DNA of 64,000 nucleotides from Streptomyces sp. NBC_00223 (GCF_036199905.1 NZ_CP108109.1:2604001-2668000); one strand, 5' to 3'. Numbered from the stretch's first letter, positions 26,367-37,325 are shown. The notes: generated from the sequence alone by a model not told the origin. Made by a program: numbers and translations.

Positions 26367-26402
26367 ACGACCAAGGTCGCACAAGAGTGCGACCTTGGTC
26401 GT
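26367..26402 (-). terminator. Rho-independent terminator after the agmatinase-family gene
   Basis: A perfect 16-bp stem (ACGACCAAGGTCGCAC with its complement) around an AAGA loop, followed on the minus strand by TTGGTTTTGTTG. It starts 50 bp past the ureohydrolase stop and isolates the ABC exporter gene. Confidence 0.88.
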
Positions 26403-26451
26403 AATCCCTTCGGGTGAAAACGGCCGGTTCCCCGGCCGGGCCCGGACCGGC

Positions 26452-27414
26452 TCAGCGTGCCGCCGCGATCTGCCGGGACATGATCGTCGTCAGTTCGTAC
26501 GCGGTGTGCGAGGCCGCGACCGAGGTGATCTCGGCGTGGTCGTAGGCCGGGGCGACCTCCACGACATCGGCCGAGACGAGCCGGCAGCCGGACAGGCCGC
26601 GGAGGATCTCCAGCAGTTCGCGCGAGGTGAGCCCGCCGGCCTCCGGGGTGCCGGTGCCGGGCGCGTGCGCGGGGTCAAGCACGTCGATGTCGACCGAGAC
26701 GTACAGCGGCCGGTCGCCGATCCGCTCCCGGAGCTGCTGCGCGACCTCGTCCACCCCTCGGCGCATCACGTCAGCCGAGGTCACGATGCCGAAGCCCATC
26801 TTCTCGTCGTCGTTCAGGTCCTTCTTGCCGTACAGCGGCCCGCGGGTGCCGACGTGCGACAGCGCGGAGGTGTCGAGGATGCCCTCCTCGACGGCCCGCC
26901 GGAAAGGCGTCCCATGCGTGTAGGCCGCGCCGAAGTACGTGTCCCAGGTGTCCAGGTGCGCGTCGAAGTGCAGCAGCGCCACCGGCCCGTGCCTGCGGGC
27001 GACCGCGCGCAGCAGCGGAAGCGCGATGGTGTGGTCGCCGCCCAGCGTCATCAGGCGGGCGCCGGTGCCGAGCAGGCCGTCGGCGGCCGCCTCGATGGTC
27101 TCGACGGCCTCGTTGATGTCGAACGGGTTGGCCGCGATGTCACCGGCGTCCGCGACCTGGGCGAGCGCGAAGGGCGAGGCGTCCTGGGCCGGGTTGTACG
27201 GGCGCAGCAGCCGGGACGCCTCCCGGATCGCGTTGCCGCCGAAGCGGGCGCCGGGCCGGTACGACACCCCGGCGTCGAAGGGCACTCCGACCACGGCGAC
27301 GTCCGCGGCGCCGACCTCGTCCAGACGCGGCAGCCGGGCGAAGGTCGCGGGCCCCGCGTAGCGCGGGACACGCGACGAGTCGACGGGGCCGCGCGGCGGC
27401 GTGGCGCTGCTCAT
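26452..27414 (-). CDS. speB: Agmatinase/guanidinobutyrase-family ureohydrolase
   Basis: A 320-residue binuclear-manganese ureohydrolase releasing urea from a guanidino compound such as agmatine or 4-guanidinobutyrate. The metal ligands are all present: GGDHTI, HFDAHLD (Asp-His-Asp), and SVDIDVLDP (two Asp), and the loop PGTGTPE matches agmatinase-type members rather than arginase. Length is normal. The gene stands alone between a terminator and a divergent phosphatase-like gene. Which guanidino substrate is preferred cannot be told from sequence, so the symbol is tentative. Confidence 0.88.
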   Translation of the reverse strand: MSSATPPRGPVDSSRVPRYAGPATFARLPRLDEVGAADVAVVGVPFDAGVSYRPGARFGGNAIREASRLLRPYNPAQDASPFALAQVADAGDIAANPFDINEAVETIEAAADGLLGTGARLMTLGGDHTIALPLLRAVARRHGPVALLHFDAHLDTWDTYFGAAYTHGTPFRRAVEEGILDTSALSHVGTRGPLYGKKDLNDDEKMGFGIVTSADVMRRGVDEVAQQLRERIGDRPLYVSVDIDVLDPAHAPGTGTPEAGGLTSRELLEILRGLSGCRLVSADVVEVAPAYDHAEITSVAASHTAYELTTIMSRQIAAAR

Positions 27415-27630
27415 GGTGCCTCTTCTCTGCGGTGCTGCTCGGCGGACGTCGCACGGGGTGCGGTGCGTGTCCGGGACGCGGTTTTCGCACGGATAGGTGC
27501 CCGGCCGACCCTACGTGGCCCGTCGGCGCCGCCGAAATGTACGTTTCCTCCAATCGGGCGCCCCGATTACGCCTCGGCGTCGATCGCGCGGACGCCGCAC
27601 ACCCCGACCGCGGAGCGGGACAATGTGCGC

Positions 27631-28506
27631 ATGCCCATGTTTCCCGCGCCCTCCGCTCCCACCCGCTCGGCCCTCGTCGCTCACCTGGTACGCACCCGGA
27701 TAGCCGGGGACGTGGCCACCAGCCGCGAGAACAACCTCGACCACTACCGCGAGCTCGCCGAGGGCAATCGCTACTACTGGCTCGGTCTGGAGCTGGGCGA
27801 CCGCTGGAACGACGCCTCCGCGGTGCTCGGTCTGATGGTCGAGCGGTGCGGGGTCGTCGCCGATCCCGAGCACCTGCACGGGCAGGACACCATCGACCCG
27901 GAGCTGACGATCGACGGCCTGGACCGTATGGCCGCGGTGCTGCACAAGGCGGCGGAGAACGGCTCACGGGTGCTGCTGGCGACCGGGCACCCCGCCGGGC
28001 TGTCCGCGGTGCACCAGGCGCTGGCGCACGCGCTGCGCGAGGCCGGCTGCCCGGTGGTCGCAGCCGCCGAGCACCTGTACGCGGACAGCGGCGAGATACG
28101 TCATCTGGCGGGCGTGTTCATGCTGCACCGGGCGGGCGGCCTGGTGCACACCCACTCGCCGGACCCCATGCGGGAGATCCTCGACGCCTTGGTGCGCAAC
28201 GGGGAGCCGCTGCCCGACCTGGTGATCGCCGACCACGGGTGGGCCGGGTACGCGGGCAGCCGCGGCATCGACACGGTCGGGTTCGCCGACTGCAACGACC
28301 CGGCGCTCTTCGTCGGGGAGTCCGAGGGCAGCCTCCTGGTGAGCGTGCCGCTCGACGACAATGTGCCGCCGCACCACTACGAGCCCATGACCGCCTATCT
28401 GCTGGCCGCGGCCGGGCTGAACACCGGGGCGGAGGGGCGTGGAGCCGCGGCGCGTCAGCCGGAGTCACGCGTCCGGCGGCCGCGGGTGCGCAGGGGCCGG
28501 GCCTGA
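27631..28506 (+). CDS. Phosphatase-like protein of an actinobacterial family
   Basis: A 291-residue protein of a family usually annotated just as phosphatase in Streptomyces. Visible conserved tracts are ATSRENNLDHYRELAEGNRYYWLGLELGDRW, GQDTIDPELTIDGLDRMAAVL, VLLATGHPAG, TVGFADCNDPAL and the late YDPMTAYLLA-like segment. The HTHSPDPMR and ADHGWAG patches contain the His/Asp residues expected for metal or phosphate binding. I cannot name a substrate. The start at ATG 27631 agrees with homologous N-termini; GTG 27625 and ATG 27637 are alternatives. It is divergent from the ureohydrolase gene. Confidence 0.68.
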   Translation: MPMFPAPSAPTRSALVAHLVRTRIAGDVATSRENNLDHYRELAEGNRYYWLGLELGDRWNDASAVLGLMVERCGVVADPEHLHGQDTIDPELTIDGLDRMAAVLHKAAENGSRVLLATGHPAGLSAVHQALAHALREAGCPVVAAAEHLYADSGEIRHLAGVFMLHRAGGLVHTHSPDPMREILDALVRNGEPLPDLVIADHGWAGYAGSRGIDTVGFADCNDPALFVGESEGSLLVSVPLDDNVPPHHYEPMTAYLLAAAGLNTGAEGRGAAARQPESRVRRPRVRRGRA

Positions 28507-28553
28507 GCCCTCTGGGCCCTCATCCGGGGACTCCCAGGGGACGCGCATCGCCC

Positions 28554-29438
28554 TCAGGCGCGCGGTACCCGGACCAGGCCCTCCTGGATCACCGACACCG
28601 CCAGCCGGCCGTCCTGCGTGTAGATACGGGCCGTGCCGAGGCCCCTGCCGCCCGAGGCCGACGGGCTCTGCTGGTCGTAGAGCAGCCATTCGTCGGCGCG
28701 GAAGGGCCGGTGGAACCACATGGCGTGGTCCAGACTCGCGCCGACCACGTCACCCAGGGCCCAGCCGCCACGCCCGTGCGCCAGGAGCACCGAGTCGAGC
28801 AGCGTCATGTCCGACACATAGGTGGCGAGACACACGTGCAGCAGCGGGTCGTCGGCGATCTTGCCACGGGTGCGGAACCACACCTGGGAGCGCGGTTCAC
28901 GGGGGGTTCCGGCGCTGAGGAAGGGCGGGTCCTCGACGTAGCGCAGGTCGACGGCCGCGCGCGCCTCCAGGATGCGATCGATGATCGTCGGGTCGGGGAA
29001 GAGGTCCGCGTGCGCGGGCAGCAGGTCGTCGGAGACCGGCAGTGTCTCGGGGTCGGGCGCGGACGGCATCGGCTCCTGGTGCTCAAGGCCGTCCTCGTAG
29101 GTCTGGAAGGAGGCCGAGAGGTGGAAGATCGGCTGGCCGTGCTGGATGGCGACGACCCGCCGGGTGGTGAAGGAGCGGCCGTCACGGATGCGGTCGACCT
29201 GGTAGACGATCGGCGCGCCGGGGTCGCCCGGCCGCAGGAAGTACGCGTGCAGTGAGTGCGCGGCGCGCTCCTCGGGCACGGTACGGCCTGCGGCGACCAG
29301 GGCCTGTGCGGCGACCTGGCCGCCGAACACCCTGGGGACGACCGCCAGCCGGCTGATGCCGCGGAAGATGTCCTGCTCGATCCGCTCCAGGTCGAGCAGT
29401 TCGAGCAGCGTGTGCAGGGGTTGCGGGTTCTCGTTCAC
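28554..29438 (-). CDS. tesB: Acyl-CoA thioesterase II
   Basis: A 294-residue TesB-type thioesterase with two hot-dog folds. The family opening LLELLDLERIEQDIFRG, the middle YFLRPGDPGAPIVYQVDRIRDGRSFTTRRVVAIQHG and the C-terminal SLDHAMWFHRPFRADEWLLYDQ with the catalytic Asp are clear. It hydrolyses acyl-CoAs to free acid and CoA. GTG at 29438 lies 20 nt after the stop of the acyl-CoA dehydrogenase, so both are in one transcript. The open frame extends further upstream only as an overlap with that gene. Confidence 0.93.
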   Translation of the reverse strand: MNENPQPLHTLLELLDLERIEQDIFRGISRLAVVPRVFGGQVAAQALVAAGRTVPEERAAHSLHAYFLRPGDPGAPIVYQVDRIRDGRSFTTRRVVAIQHGQPIFHLSASFQTYEDGLEHQEPMPSAPDPETLPVSDDLLPAHADLFPDPTIIDRILEARAAVDLRYVEDPPFLSAGTPREPRSQVWFRTRGKIADDPLLHVCLATYVSDMTLLDSVLLAHGRGGWALGDVVGASLDHAMWFHRPFRADEWLLYDQQSPSASGGRGLGTARIYTQDGRLAVSVIQEGLVRVPRA

Positions 29439-29458
29439 AGGCCCTTCGGCTTCTTCGC

Positions 29459-30616
29459 TCACAGCCCCATCGACTTGGCGATGATCGACTTCATGACCTC
29501 GCTGGTGCCGCCGTAGATGCGGTTGACACGGTTGTCGGCGTACAGACGGGCTATCGGATACTCGTTCATGTAACCGTAGCCGCCGTGCAGTTGGAGGCAG
29601 CGGTCGATCACGCGGGAGGCCACCTCGGTGCAGAAGAGCTTGGCGGAGGCGGCGTCGGCGGCGGTCAGTTCGCGCCTGTCGTGGGCGTCCAGGGCGCGGT
29701 CGACCACGGCCTCGGCGGCGTCCACCTCGGCCTTGCAGGCGGCGAGTTCGAACTTGGTGTTCTGGAAGGAGGCGACCGTCTTGCCGAAGACGACGCGCTC
29801 CCGGACGTACGCCTGGGTGAAGCGGATCGCCGCCGCGGCCTGGGCATAGGCGCCGACGGCGATGGCCAGCCGCTCCTGCGGGAGGTTCTGGCCCAGGTAG
29901 GAGAAGCCCTTGCCCTCCTCGCCGAGCAGGTCCTCGACGGGCACCTTGACGTCGGAGAAGGAGAGCTCCGCGGTGTCGGAGGTCTTCAGTCCGAGCTTGT
30001 CGAGCTTGCGGCCGACCGCGTACCCCTCGGACGTGGTGTCGACCACGAAGAGCGAGATGCCCGCCCTGCGGTCCTCGGGGCTGGGCGGCGCGGTACGGGC
30101 GCAGACGATCACCCGGTCGGCGTGCACACCGCCGGTGATGAAGGTCTTGGCGCCATTGAGCACATAGTGACTGCCGTCGGCGGTGAGCTTGGCGGTTGTC
30201 TTCATGCCGGCCAGGTCGGAGCCGGTGCCGGGCTCGGTCATCGCGATGGCGAACATCGTCTCGCCGGTGACGAATCCGGGCAGCCAGCGCTTCTTCTGCT
30301 CGTCGGTCGCGTAGGCCCGCACATAGGGCAGGCACAGGCCCACATGGACGCCGCTGCCGCCGAACCCTACACCCGCGCGGGCGCACTCCTCACTGACGAC
30401 GGCCTGGAACTTGAAGCTCTCCTGACCCGCCCCGCCGTACTCCTCGGGCACCTCTATACCGAAGACGCCCAGCTCACCGAGCTTGTAGTAGAAGTCGCGC
30501 GGAACGATGCCGGCCGCGAGCCATTCGTCGTGGACGGGGACGACCTCGGCCTGCACGAAGGCACGTATCGTCTCGCGGAACGCTTCGTGGTCCTCGTTGA
30601 ACACCGTACGACGCAC
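29459..30616 (-). CDS. Acyl-CoA dehydrogenase, long-chain (LCAD)-like
   Basis: A 385-residue FAD-dependent acyl-CoA dehydrogenase. FAD-binding tracts FAIAMTEPGTGSDLAGM and TFITGG are present. The C-terminal motif is IYGGTSEVMK, with Gly where MCAD-type enzymes have the catalytic Glu, while helix G reads LPQERLAIA, where LCAD-type enzymes carry the base; catalysis by the LPQE glutamate is therefore expected. GTG at 30616 has GGAGG 6 nt upstream. It lies between a TetR gene and tesB, all on the minus strand. Substrate range unknown. Confidence 0.92.
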   Translation of the reverse strand: MRRTVFNEDHEAFRETIRAFVQAEVVPVHDEWLAAGIVPRDFYYKLGELGVFGIEVPEEYGGAGQESFKFQAVVSEECARAGVGFGGSGVHVGLCLPYVRAYATDEQKKRWLPGFVTGETMFAIAMTEPGTGSDLAGMKTTAKLTADGSHYVLNGAKTFITGGVHADRVIVCARTAPPSPEDRRAGISLFVVDTTSEGYAVGRKLDKLGLKTSDTAELSFSDVKVPVEDLLGEEGKGFSYLGQNLPQERLAIAVGAYAQAAAAIRFTQAYVRERVVFGKTVASFQNTKFELAACKAEVDAAEAVVDRALDAHDRRELTAADAASAKLFCTEVASRVIDRCLQLHGGYGYMNEYPIARLYADNRVNRIYGGTSEVMKSIIAKSMGL

Positions 30617-30661
30617 AGCGCGCCTCCCAATCGGCGAACGGTAACGGTCGGAGTCGAGCGA

Positions 30662-30679
30662 TAAGCAAGCGCTCAGTAA
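30662..30679. promoter_or_regulatory. Possible operator at the tetR/acyl-CoA dehydrogenase junction
   Basis: TAAGCAAGCGCTCAGTAA has an AGCGCT core with A/T-rich flanks and overlaps the tetR stop codon, 46 bp before the dehydrogenase start. Such sites are common before fatty-acid catabolic genes; symmetry is only partial. Confidence 0.3.
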
Positions 30680-31284
30680 GTTACCGGTCGGTCCGTACCG
30701 CTGTCCAGGGCCTCCAGAGCGCTCAGCGCCAGCCGGTGGAGCAGGGCCGCCATGGCGGTGCGGTCCGGCAGGCTGTTCTGGCCGCCGAGGTGCGGGGTGG
30801 AGTTCAGCAGGCCGAAGACGGCGTGCACGGCGGCGCGCACCTCCAGCTCGGTGGCGTCCGGGTGGACCCGGTGGACCACGCCGACCCACTCCTCGACGTA
30901 CTGCCGCTGGAGCTGGCGGACCAGCTTGCGGTCGGAGTCGCGCAGCCGGTCCAGCTCGCGGTCGTGCAGGGTGATCAGCGGCCGGTCGTCGATCGCGAAG
31001 TCGATGTGGCCGCGGATCAGCGCGTCCAGCGCCTGTACGGGGTCTGCGGTCTCGGCGACCCGCATCCGGCCCGCGGCCAGCAGCCGGCCGCTGATCCCCA
31101 CCAGCAGTTCGGCGAGCATCGCGTCTTTGCCGGCGAAGTGCCGGTACAGGCCGGGGCCGCTGATGCCGACCGCGGCACCTATCTCGTCCACTCCGACCCC
31201 GTGGAATCCGCGCTCGGCGAAGAGCCGCGCGGCCTCTCTGAGGATCTGCTCACGCCGGTTCTCGGCCGTCTTCGTCGGGTTCAT
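30673..31284 (-). CDS. TetR-family regulator of the leucine/acyl-CoA catabolic genes
   Basis: A 203-residue TetR repressor: HTH ILREAARLFAERGFHGVGVDEIGAAVGISGPGLYRHFAGKDAMLAEL at residues 12-60, then a helical ligand domain typical of acyl-CoA-sensing members. ATG at 31284 is chosen; an upstream in-frame TTG at 31302 would add six residues. It is divergent from the methylcrotonyl-CoA carboxylase operon with a perfect 19-bp inverted repeat between them, and upstream of the LCAD-like and tesB genes. Repression of both transcripts, relieved by an acyl-CoA, is inferred. Confidence 0.9.
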   Translation of the reverse strand: MNPTKTAENRREQILREAARLFAERGFHGVGVDEIGAAVGISGPGLYRHFAGKDAMLAELLVGISGRLLAAGRMRVAETADPVQALDALIRGHIDFAIDDRPLITLHDRELDRLRDSDRKLVRQLQRQYVEEWVGVVHRVHPDATELEVRAAVHAVFGLLNSTPHLGGQNSLPDRTAMAALLHRLALSALEALDSGTDRPVTY

Positions 31285-31306
31285 GGAATTGAGTCTAGAC
31301 AATCCC

Positions 31307-31351
31307 GTTAGCGAGCGTTAACGTGGAGTCATCACGTTAACGCTCGCTAAC
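31307..31351. promoter_or_regulatory. TetR operator: perfect 19-bp inverted repeat
   Basis: GTTAGCGAGCGTTAACGTG (31307-31325) and its exact complement (31333-31351) flank GAGTCAT. Each arm is itself near-palindromic (GTTAGCG-AG-CGTTAAC, one mismatch), so two TetR dimers could bind. It sits between the divergent tetR and carboxylase starts, 17 bp before the latter. Confidence 0.85.
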
Positions 31352-31367
31352 ATCCGAGGGTCGAACC

Positions 31368-32996
<1,629 letters not shown>

Positions 32997-33004
32997 GGGC
33001 CGTC

Positions 33005-35086
33005 ATGACTGCGAGCACCCCTGCCATGAGTTCCCCGACCGCGGGCTCCCCCGCCGCGCGTCCGCTGTTCGACACCGTCCTGGTCGCCAACCGCGGCGAG
33101 ATCGCGGTCCGTGTTCTGCGCACCCTGCGTGAGCTGGGCGTACGGTCGGCGGCCGTCTTCACCGACGCGGACGCCGACGCCCGGCACGTCCGCGAGGCCG
33201 ACACCGCGGTCCGGGTGAGCGGCTATCTCTCGGCCGCCGAGATGGTGCGGGCCGCCGCGGTGTCCGGCGCCCGGGCCGTCCACCCCGGGTACGGCTTCCT
33301 CGCCGAGAACGCCGGGTTCGCGCGGGCCTGTGCCGAGGCCGGATTGGTCTTCATCGGGCCGCCCGCCGAGGCGATCGAGCTGATGGGCGACAAGATCCGC
33401 GCCAAGGAGACGGTACGGGCCGCCGGGGTGCCGGTGGTGCCCGGCAGCTCCGGGAGCGGACTCACCGACGCCCAACTGGCCGAGGCGGCCCGGGAGATCG
33501 GCCTGCCGGTGCTGCTCAAGCCGTCGGCGGGCGGCGGCGGCAAGGGCATGCGGCTGGTGCGGGACGCCGCCCTGCTGGCCGAGGAGATCGCGGCGGCCCG
33601 GCGGGAGGCCCTCAACTCCTTCGGCGACGACACTCTGCTGGTCGAGCGGTGGATCGACCGTCCGCGGCACATCGAGATCCAGGTGCTGGCCGATGGCATG
33701 GGCGGGGTGGTGCACCTGGGCGAGCGCGAGTGCTCGCTCCAGCGGCGCCATCAGAAGGTGATCGAGGAGGCGCCCTCGGTCCTGCTCGACCCGGCGACCA
33801 GGGCGGCGATGGGCGAGGCCGCCGTGCAGGCCGCCCGTTCCTGCGGCTACACCGGCGCGGGGACGGTGGAGTTCATCGTCCCGGGCGCGGACCCGGGCGC
33901 GTACTACTTCATGGAGATGAACACCCGGCTCCAGGTGGAGCACCCGGTGACAGAGCTGGTCACCGGACTGGATCTGGTGGCCTGGCAGCTGCGGGTCGCG
34001 TTCGGGGAACCACTCGCCTTCACCCAGGAGGACATCACCCTCACCGGTCACGCGATCGAGGCGCGGATCTGCGCCGAGACCGCGCGCCCGGGTGACGGCC
34101 GGGTGGACTTCCTGCCGTCGGCGGGCACCGTGCTGGAGCTGCGCGACCCGGCGGGTCCCGGGGTGCGGGTCGACTCGGGCCTGGCGCCGGGCACGGAGGT
34201 CGGCACGTCCTACGACCCGATGCTGGCGAAGGTGATCGCGCACGGCCCCGACCGGGCCACGGCGCTGCGGCGGCTGCGGTCGGCCCTCGGCGACACGGTG
34301 GTGCTGGGGCTGGACACCAACACCGGTTTCCTGCGGCGGCTGCTCGACCATCCGGCCGTGGTGGCGGGCGACCTGGACACCGGGCTGATCGACCGGGACG
34401 CCGCGGCGCTGCTGCCGCCCGGGGTGCCGGACGAGGTGTACACGGCGGCGGCGCTGCTGCGGCAGCGGGCCCTGGTCCCGGAGCCGGACGCGGGTGGCTG
34501 GACCGACCCGTTCTCGGTGCCCAGCGGCTGGCGGCTGGGCGGCGAACCCGCCTGGACGGTCCATCATCTGCGGGTGCCCGGACATGACCCGGTGACCGTC
34601 CGGGTCGGGGGCGGCCAGGTGCGGATCGGCGACGGCCCCGCCGTGGAGGCGAGGCTCGCCGAGGACGGACCCCGGGTGCTGCTGCACCGCGAGGGCACCG
34701 TGCTCGCCTTCCACCACGCGGGCGAGTGGCTGGGCCGCGAGGGCGACAGCTGGCGGACGCAGCCGTACGACCCGGTGGCCGCGGCCCTGCGCGGCGGCGG
34801 CGCCGGGGCGGGGGGCGGCGCGCTCACCGCTCCGATGCCGGGGACCGTCACGGTGGTGAAGGTCGCCAAGGGCGACGAGGTGACGGCCGGACAGAGCCTG
34901 CTGGTGGTGGAGGCCATGAAGATGGAGCACGTGATCACCGCCCCGCACGACGGGACGGTCTCGGAGATCGACGTCACCGCGGGCAGCACGGTGGCGATGG
35001 ACCAGATACTGGCCGTTGTGACGCCCGCGACCGCGGGTGACCCAGCGTCGGGCTCCGCGCCCGCCCGGCCCGGGGAGGCGTCATGA
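33005..35086 (+). CDS. liuD: Methylcrotonyl-CoA carboxylase, alpha (biotin carboxylase/BCCP) subunit
   Basis: A 693-residue protein joining biotin carboxylase and biotin carrier. The ATP-grasp region has KPSAGGGGKGMR, MEMNTRLQVEHPVTE and EARICAE; the C-terminal biotinyl domain has EAMKMEH with the biotinylated Lys at residue 639. A Gly/Ala hinge (GGGAGAGGGAL) precedes the carrier domain. ATG 33005 starts 8 nt after the beta-subunit stop. It carboxylates its own biotin, which then swings to LiuB. The next gene overlaps by 4 nt. Confidence 0.93.
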   Translation: MTASTPAMSSPTAGSPAARPLFDTVLVANRGEIAVRVLRTLRELGVRSAAVFTDADADARHVREADTAVRVSGYLSAAEMVRAAAVSGARAVHPGYGFLAENAGFARACAEAGLVFIGPPAEAIELMGDKIRAKETVRAAGVPVVPGSSGSGLTDAQLAEAAREIGLPVLLKPSAGGGGKGMRLVRDAALLAEEIAAARREALNSFGDDTLLVERWIDRPRHIEIQVLADGMGGVVHLGERECSLQRRHQKVIEEAPSVLLDPATRAAMGEAAVQAARSCGYTGAGTVEFIVPGADPGAYYFMEMNTRLQVEHPVTELVTGLDLVAWQLRVAFGEPLAFTQEDITLTGHAIEARICAETARPGDGRVDFLPSAGTVLELRDPAGPGVRVDSGLAPGTEVGTSYDPMLAKVIAHGPDRATALRRLRSALGDTVVLGLDTNTGFLRRLLDHPAVVAGDLDTGLIDRDAAALLPPGVPDEVYTAAALLRQRALVPEPDAGGWTDPFSVPSGWRLGGEPAWTVHHLRVPGHDPVTVRVGGGQVRIGDGPAVEARLAEDGPRVLLHREGTVLAFHHAGEWLGREGDSWRTQPYDPVAAALRGGGAGAGGGALTAPMPGTVTVVKVAKGDEVTAGQSLLVVEAMKMEHVITAPHDGTVSEIDVTAGSTVAMDQILAVVTPATAGDPASGSAPARPGEAS

Positions 35087-36135
35087 CCGACGTCACCACG
35101 CCCGCCGGCGCCACCGACGGCCTGCCCCCGGGGCTGCCGATGGCCGTGCCGCTGCCCGGGCTGCCCGAGCGGATCCGTATCCACGAGGTCGGGGCGCGGG
35201 ACGGGCTCCAGAACGAGAAGACGACCGTACCGACCGGGGTGAAGGCCGAGTTCATCCACCGGCTGGCCGACGCCGGGCTGACCACGATCGAGGCGACCAG
35301 CTTTGTGCACCCGAAGTGGGTGCCCCAACTGGCGGACGCCGGGGACCTGCTGCCGCTGCTCGCCGACCTGGACCCGGAGGTGCGACTGCCGGTGCTGGTG
35401 CCGAACGAACGGGGTCTGGAGCGGGCGCTGGAGTCGGGGGTGCGGGAGATCGCGATCTTCGGCAGCGCCACGGAGTCCTTCGCCCGCGCCAACCTCAACC
35501 GCACGGTGGACGAGTCGCTGAAGATGTTCGAGCCGGTGGTGGCCCGGGCACTGGCGGCGGGCGCGCGGGTGCGCGGCTATCTGTCGATGTGCTTCGGCGA
35601 CCCCTGGGAGGGCCCGGTGCCGGTCGCCCAGGTCGCGGCGGTGGCTCGGCGGCTGTACGAGCTGGGCTGCACCGAGCTGAGCCTCGGCGACACGATCGGT
35701 GTGGCCACGCCGGGCCATGTCACCGCGCTGCTCGACGAGTTGACCGGCGGCCCGGCGCACGAACCGGCGGCCGGACCGGCGGATGGCTCGGGACCCGGCC
35801 CCGGGAGCGGCCGGGCCGGCACTGTGCCCGTCCAGCGGATCGCCGTGCACTTCCACGACACCTACGGCCAGGCGCTGTCCAACACCCTGGCCGCGCTTCG
35901 GCGGGGCGTCACCGTCGTGGACGCCTCGGCGGGCGGCCTCGGCGGCTGCCCGTACGCCAAGAGCGCCACCGGAAACCTTGCCACCGAAGACCTCGTCTGG
36001 ATGCTGCACGGCCTCGGCATCCGGACCGGGGTCGATCTCACCCGCCTCAGCGCCACAAGCGTCTGGATGGCGGAGCAGTTGGGACGGCCGAGCCCGTCCC
36101 GTACCGTCCGCGCCCTGACCCACCAGGAGCAGTAG
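35083..36135 (+). CDS. liuE: Hydroxymethylglutaryl-CoA lyase
   Basis: A 350-residue HMG-CoA lyase splitting HMG-CoA to acetyl-CoA and acetoacetate, the last step of leucine catabolism. Seen are the opening IHEVGARDGLQNEK, ATSFVHPKWVPQLADA, the metal-binding HFHDTYGQALSN and the catalytic-Cys loop GGLGGCPYAKSATGNLATED. A Gly/Pro-rich insert of about 25 residues (around 225-250, just before HFHDTYG) is longer than usual. Its ATG overlaps the liuD stop by 4 nt, so translation is coupled. Confidence 0.93.
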   Translation: MTDVTTPAGATDGLPPGLPMAVPLPGLPERIRIHEVGARDGLQNEKTTVPTGVKAEFIHRLADAGLTTIEATSFVHPKWVPQLADAGDLLPLLADLDPEVRLPVLVPNERGLERALESGVREIAIFGSATESFARANLNRTVDESLKMFEPVVARALAAGARVRGYLSMCFGDPWEGPVPVAQVAAVARRLYELGCTELSLGDTIGVATPGHVTALLDELTGGPAHEPAAGPADGSGPGPGSGRAGTVPVQRIAVHFHDTYGQALSNTLAALRRGVTVVDASAGGLGGCPYAKSATGNLATEDLVWMLHGLGIRTGVDLTRLSATSVWMAEQLGRPSPSRTVRALTHQEQ

Positions 36136-36137
36136 CC

Positions 36138-37304
36138 ATGTCGTTCGACCACCGCCTGTCCGCCGAGCACGAGGAACTGCGCGCCACCGTCGCGGAGTTC
36201 GCCCGGGACGTGATCGCCCCGAAGATCGGTGAGTTCTACGAGCACGAGGAGTTCCCGTACGAGATCGTGCGGGAGATGGGCCGGATGGGGCTGTTCGGAC
36301 TGCCCTTCCCCGAGGAGTACGGCGGGATGGGCGGCGACTACTTCGCGCTGGGCATCGCGCTGGAGGAGCTGGCCCGGGTGGACTCCTCGGTGGCGATCAC
36401 CCTGGAGGCCGGGGTGTCGCTGGGGGCGATGCCGGTGTTCCGGTTCGGCACGGAGGAGCAGAAGCGGACCTGGCTGCCGAAGCTGTGCTCGGGCGAGATG
36501 CTGGGCGCGTTCGGGCTGACGGAGCCGGAGTGCGGTTCCGACGCGGGCGGCACCAGGACCACGGCCCGGCTGGACGAGGCGACCGGCGAGTGGGTGATCA
36601 ACGGCACTAAGTGCTTCATCACCAACTCCGGTACGGACATCACCGGGCTGGTCACGGTCACGGCGGTGACCGGCCGCAAGGACGACGGCCGGCCGCTGAT
36701 CTCGTCGATCATCGTGCCGTCGGGGACGCCGGGCTTCACGGTGTCGAAGAAGTACAGCAAGGTCGGGTGGAACGCCTCGGACACCCGGGAGCTCTCGTTC
36801 GCCGACTGCCGGGTGCCGGCCGCGAATCTGCTGGGCGAGGAGGGCCGAGGGTACGCGCAGTTCCTGCGCATCCTGGACGAGGGGCGGATCGCGATCTCGG
36901 CGCTGGCGACGGGGCTGGCGCAGGGGTGTGTGGACGAGTCGCTGACGTACGCGCGGACCCGGGAGGCGTTCGGGCGGCCGATCGGCGCCAACCAGGCGAT
37001 CCAGTTCAAGATCGCGGACATGGAGATGCGGGCGCACACGGCCAGGCTGGCGTGGCGGGACGCGGCGTCGCGGCTGGTGCGGGGGGAGCCGTTCAAGAAG
37101 GAGGCGGCGCTGGCGAAGCTGTACTCGTCGGAGATCGCGGTGAGCAACGCGCGGGAGGCCACGCAGATTCATGGCGGCTACGGGTTCATGAACGAGTATC
37201 CGGTGGCCCGGATGTGGCGGGACTCCAAGATTCTGGAGATCGGGGAGGGGACCAGTGAGGTGCAGCGGATGCTGATCGCGAGGGAGTTGGGTCTGGCCGG
37301 CTAG
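36138..37304 (+). CDS. acdH: Acyl-CoA dehydrogenase, short/branched-chain (isovaleryl-CoA) type
   Basis: A 388-residue flavoprotein. FAD and substrate tracts are FGLTEPECGSDAGGTRTTA, CFITNSG, LDEGRIAISALATGLAQG and the C-terminal IGEGTSEVQRMLIAREL, which keeps the canonical catalytic Glu that the minus-strand paralogue lacks. As the fourth gene of the operon, two bases after liuE, it should oxidise isovaleryl-CoA to methylcrotonyl-CoA, the step feeding the carboxylase; related AcdH enzymes accept several branched acyl-CoAs. The symbol follows the Streptomyces homologue by recognition. Confidence 0.92.
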   Translation: MSFDHRLSAEHEELRATVAEFARDVIAPKIGEFYEHEEFPYEIVREMGRMGLFGLPFPEEYGGMGGDYFALGIALEELARVDSSVAITLEAGVSLGAMPVFRFGTEEQKRTWLPKLCSGEMLGAFGLTEPECGSDAGGTRTTARLDEATGEWVINGTKCFITNSGTDITGLVTVTAVTGRKDDGRPLISSIIVPSGTPGFTVSKKYSKVGWNASDTRELSFADCRVPAANLLGEEGRGYAQFLRILDEGRIAISALATGLAQGCVDESLTYARTREAFGRPIGANQAIQFKIADMEMRAHTARLAWRDAASRLVRGEPFKKEAALAKLYSSEIAVSNAREATQIHGGYGFMNEYPVARMWRDSKILEIGEGTSEVQRMLIARELGLAG

Positions 37305-37325
37305 CTGTTCCGTCCCGGGCTGCGT

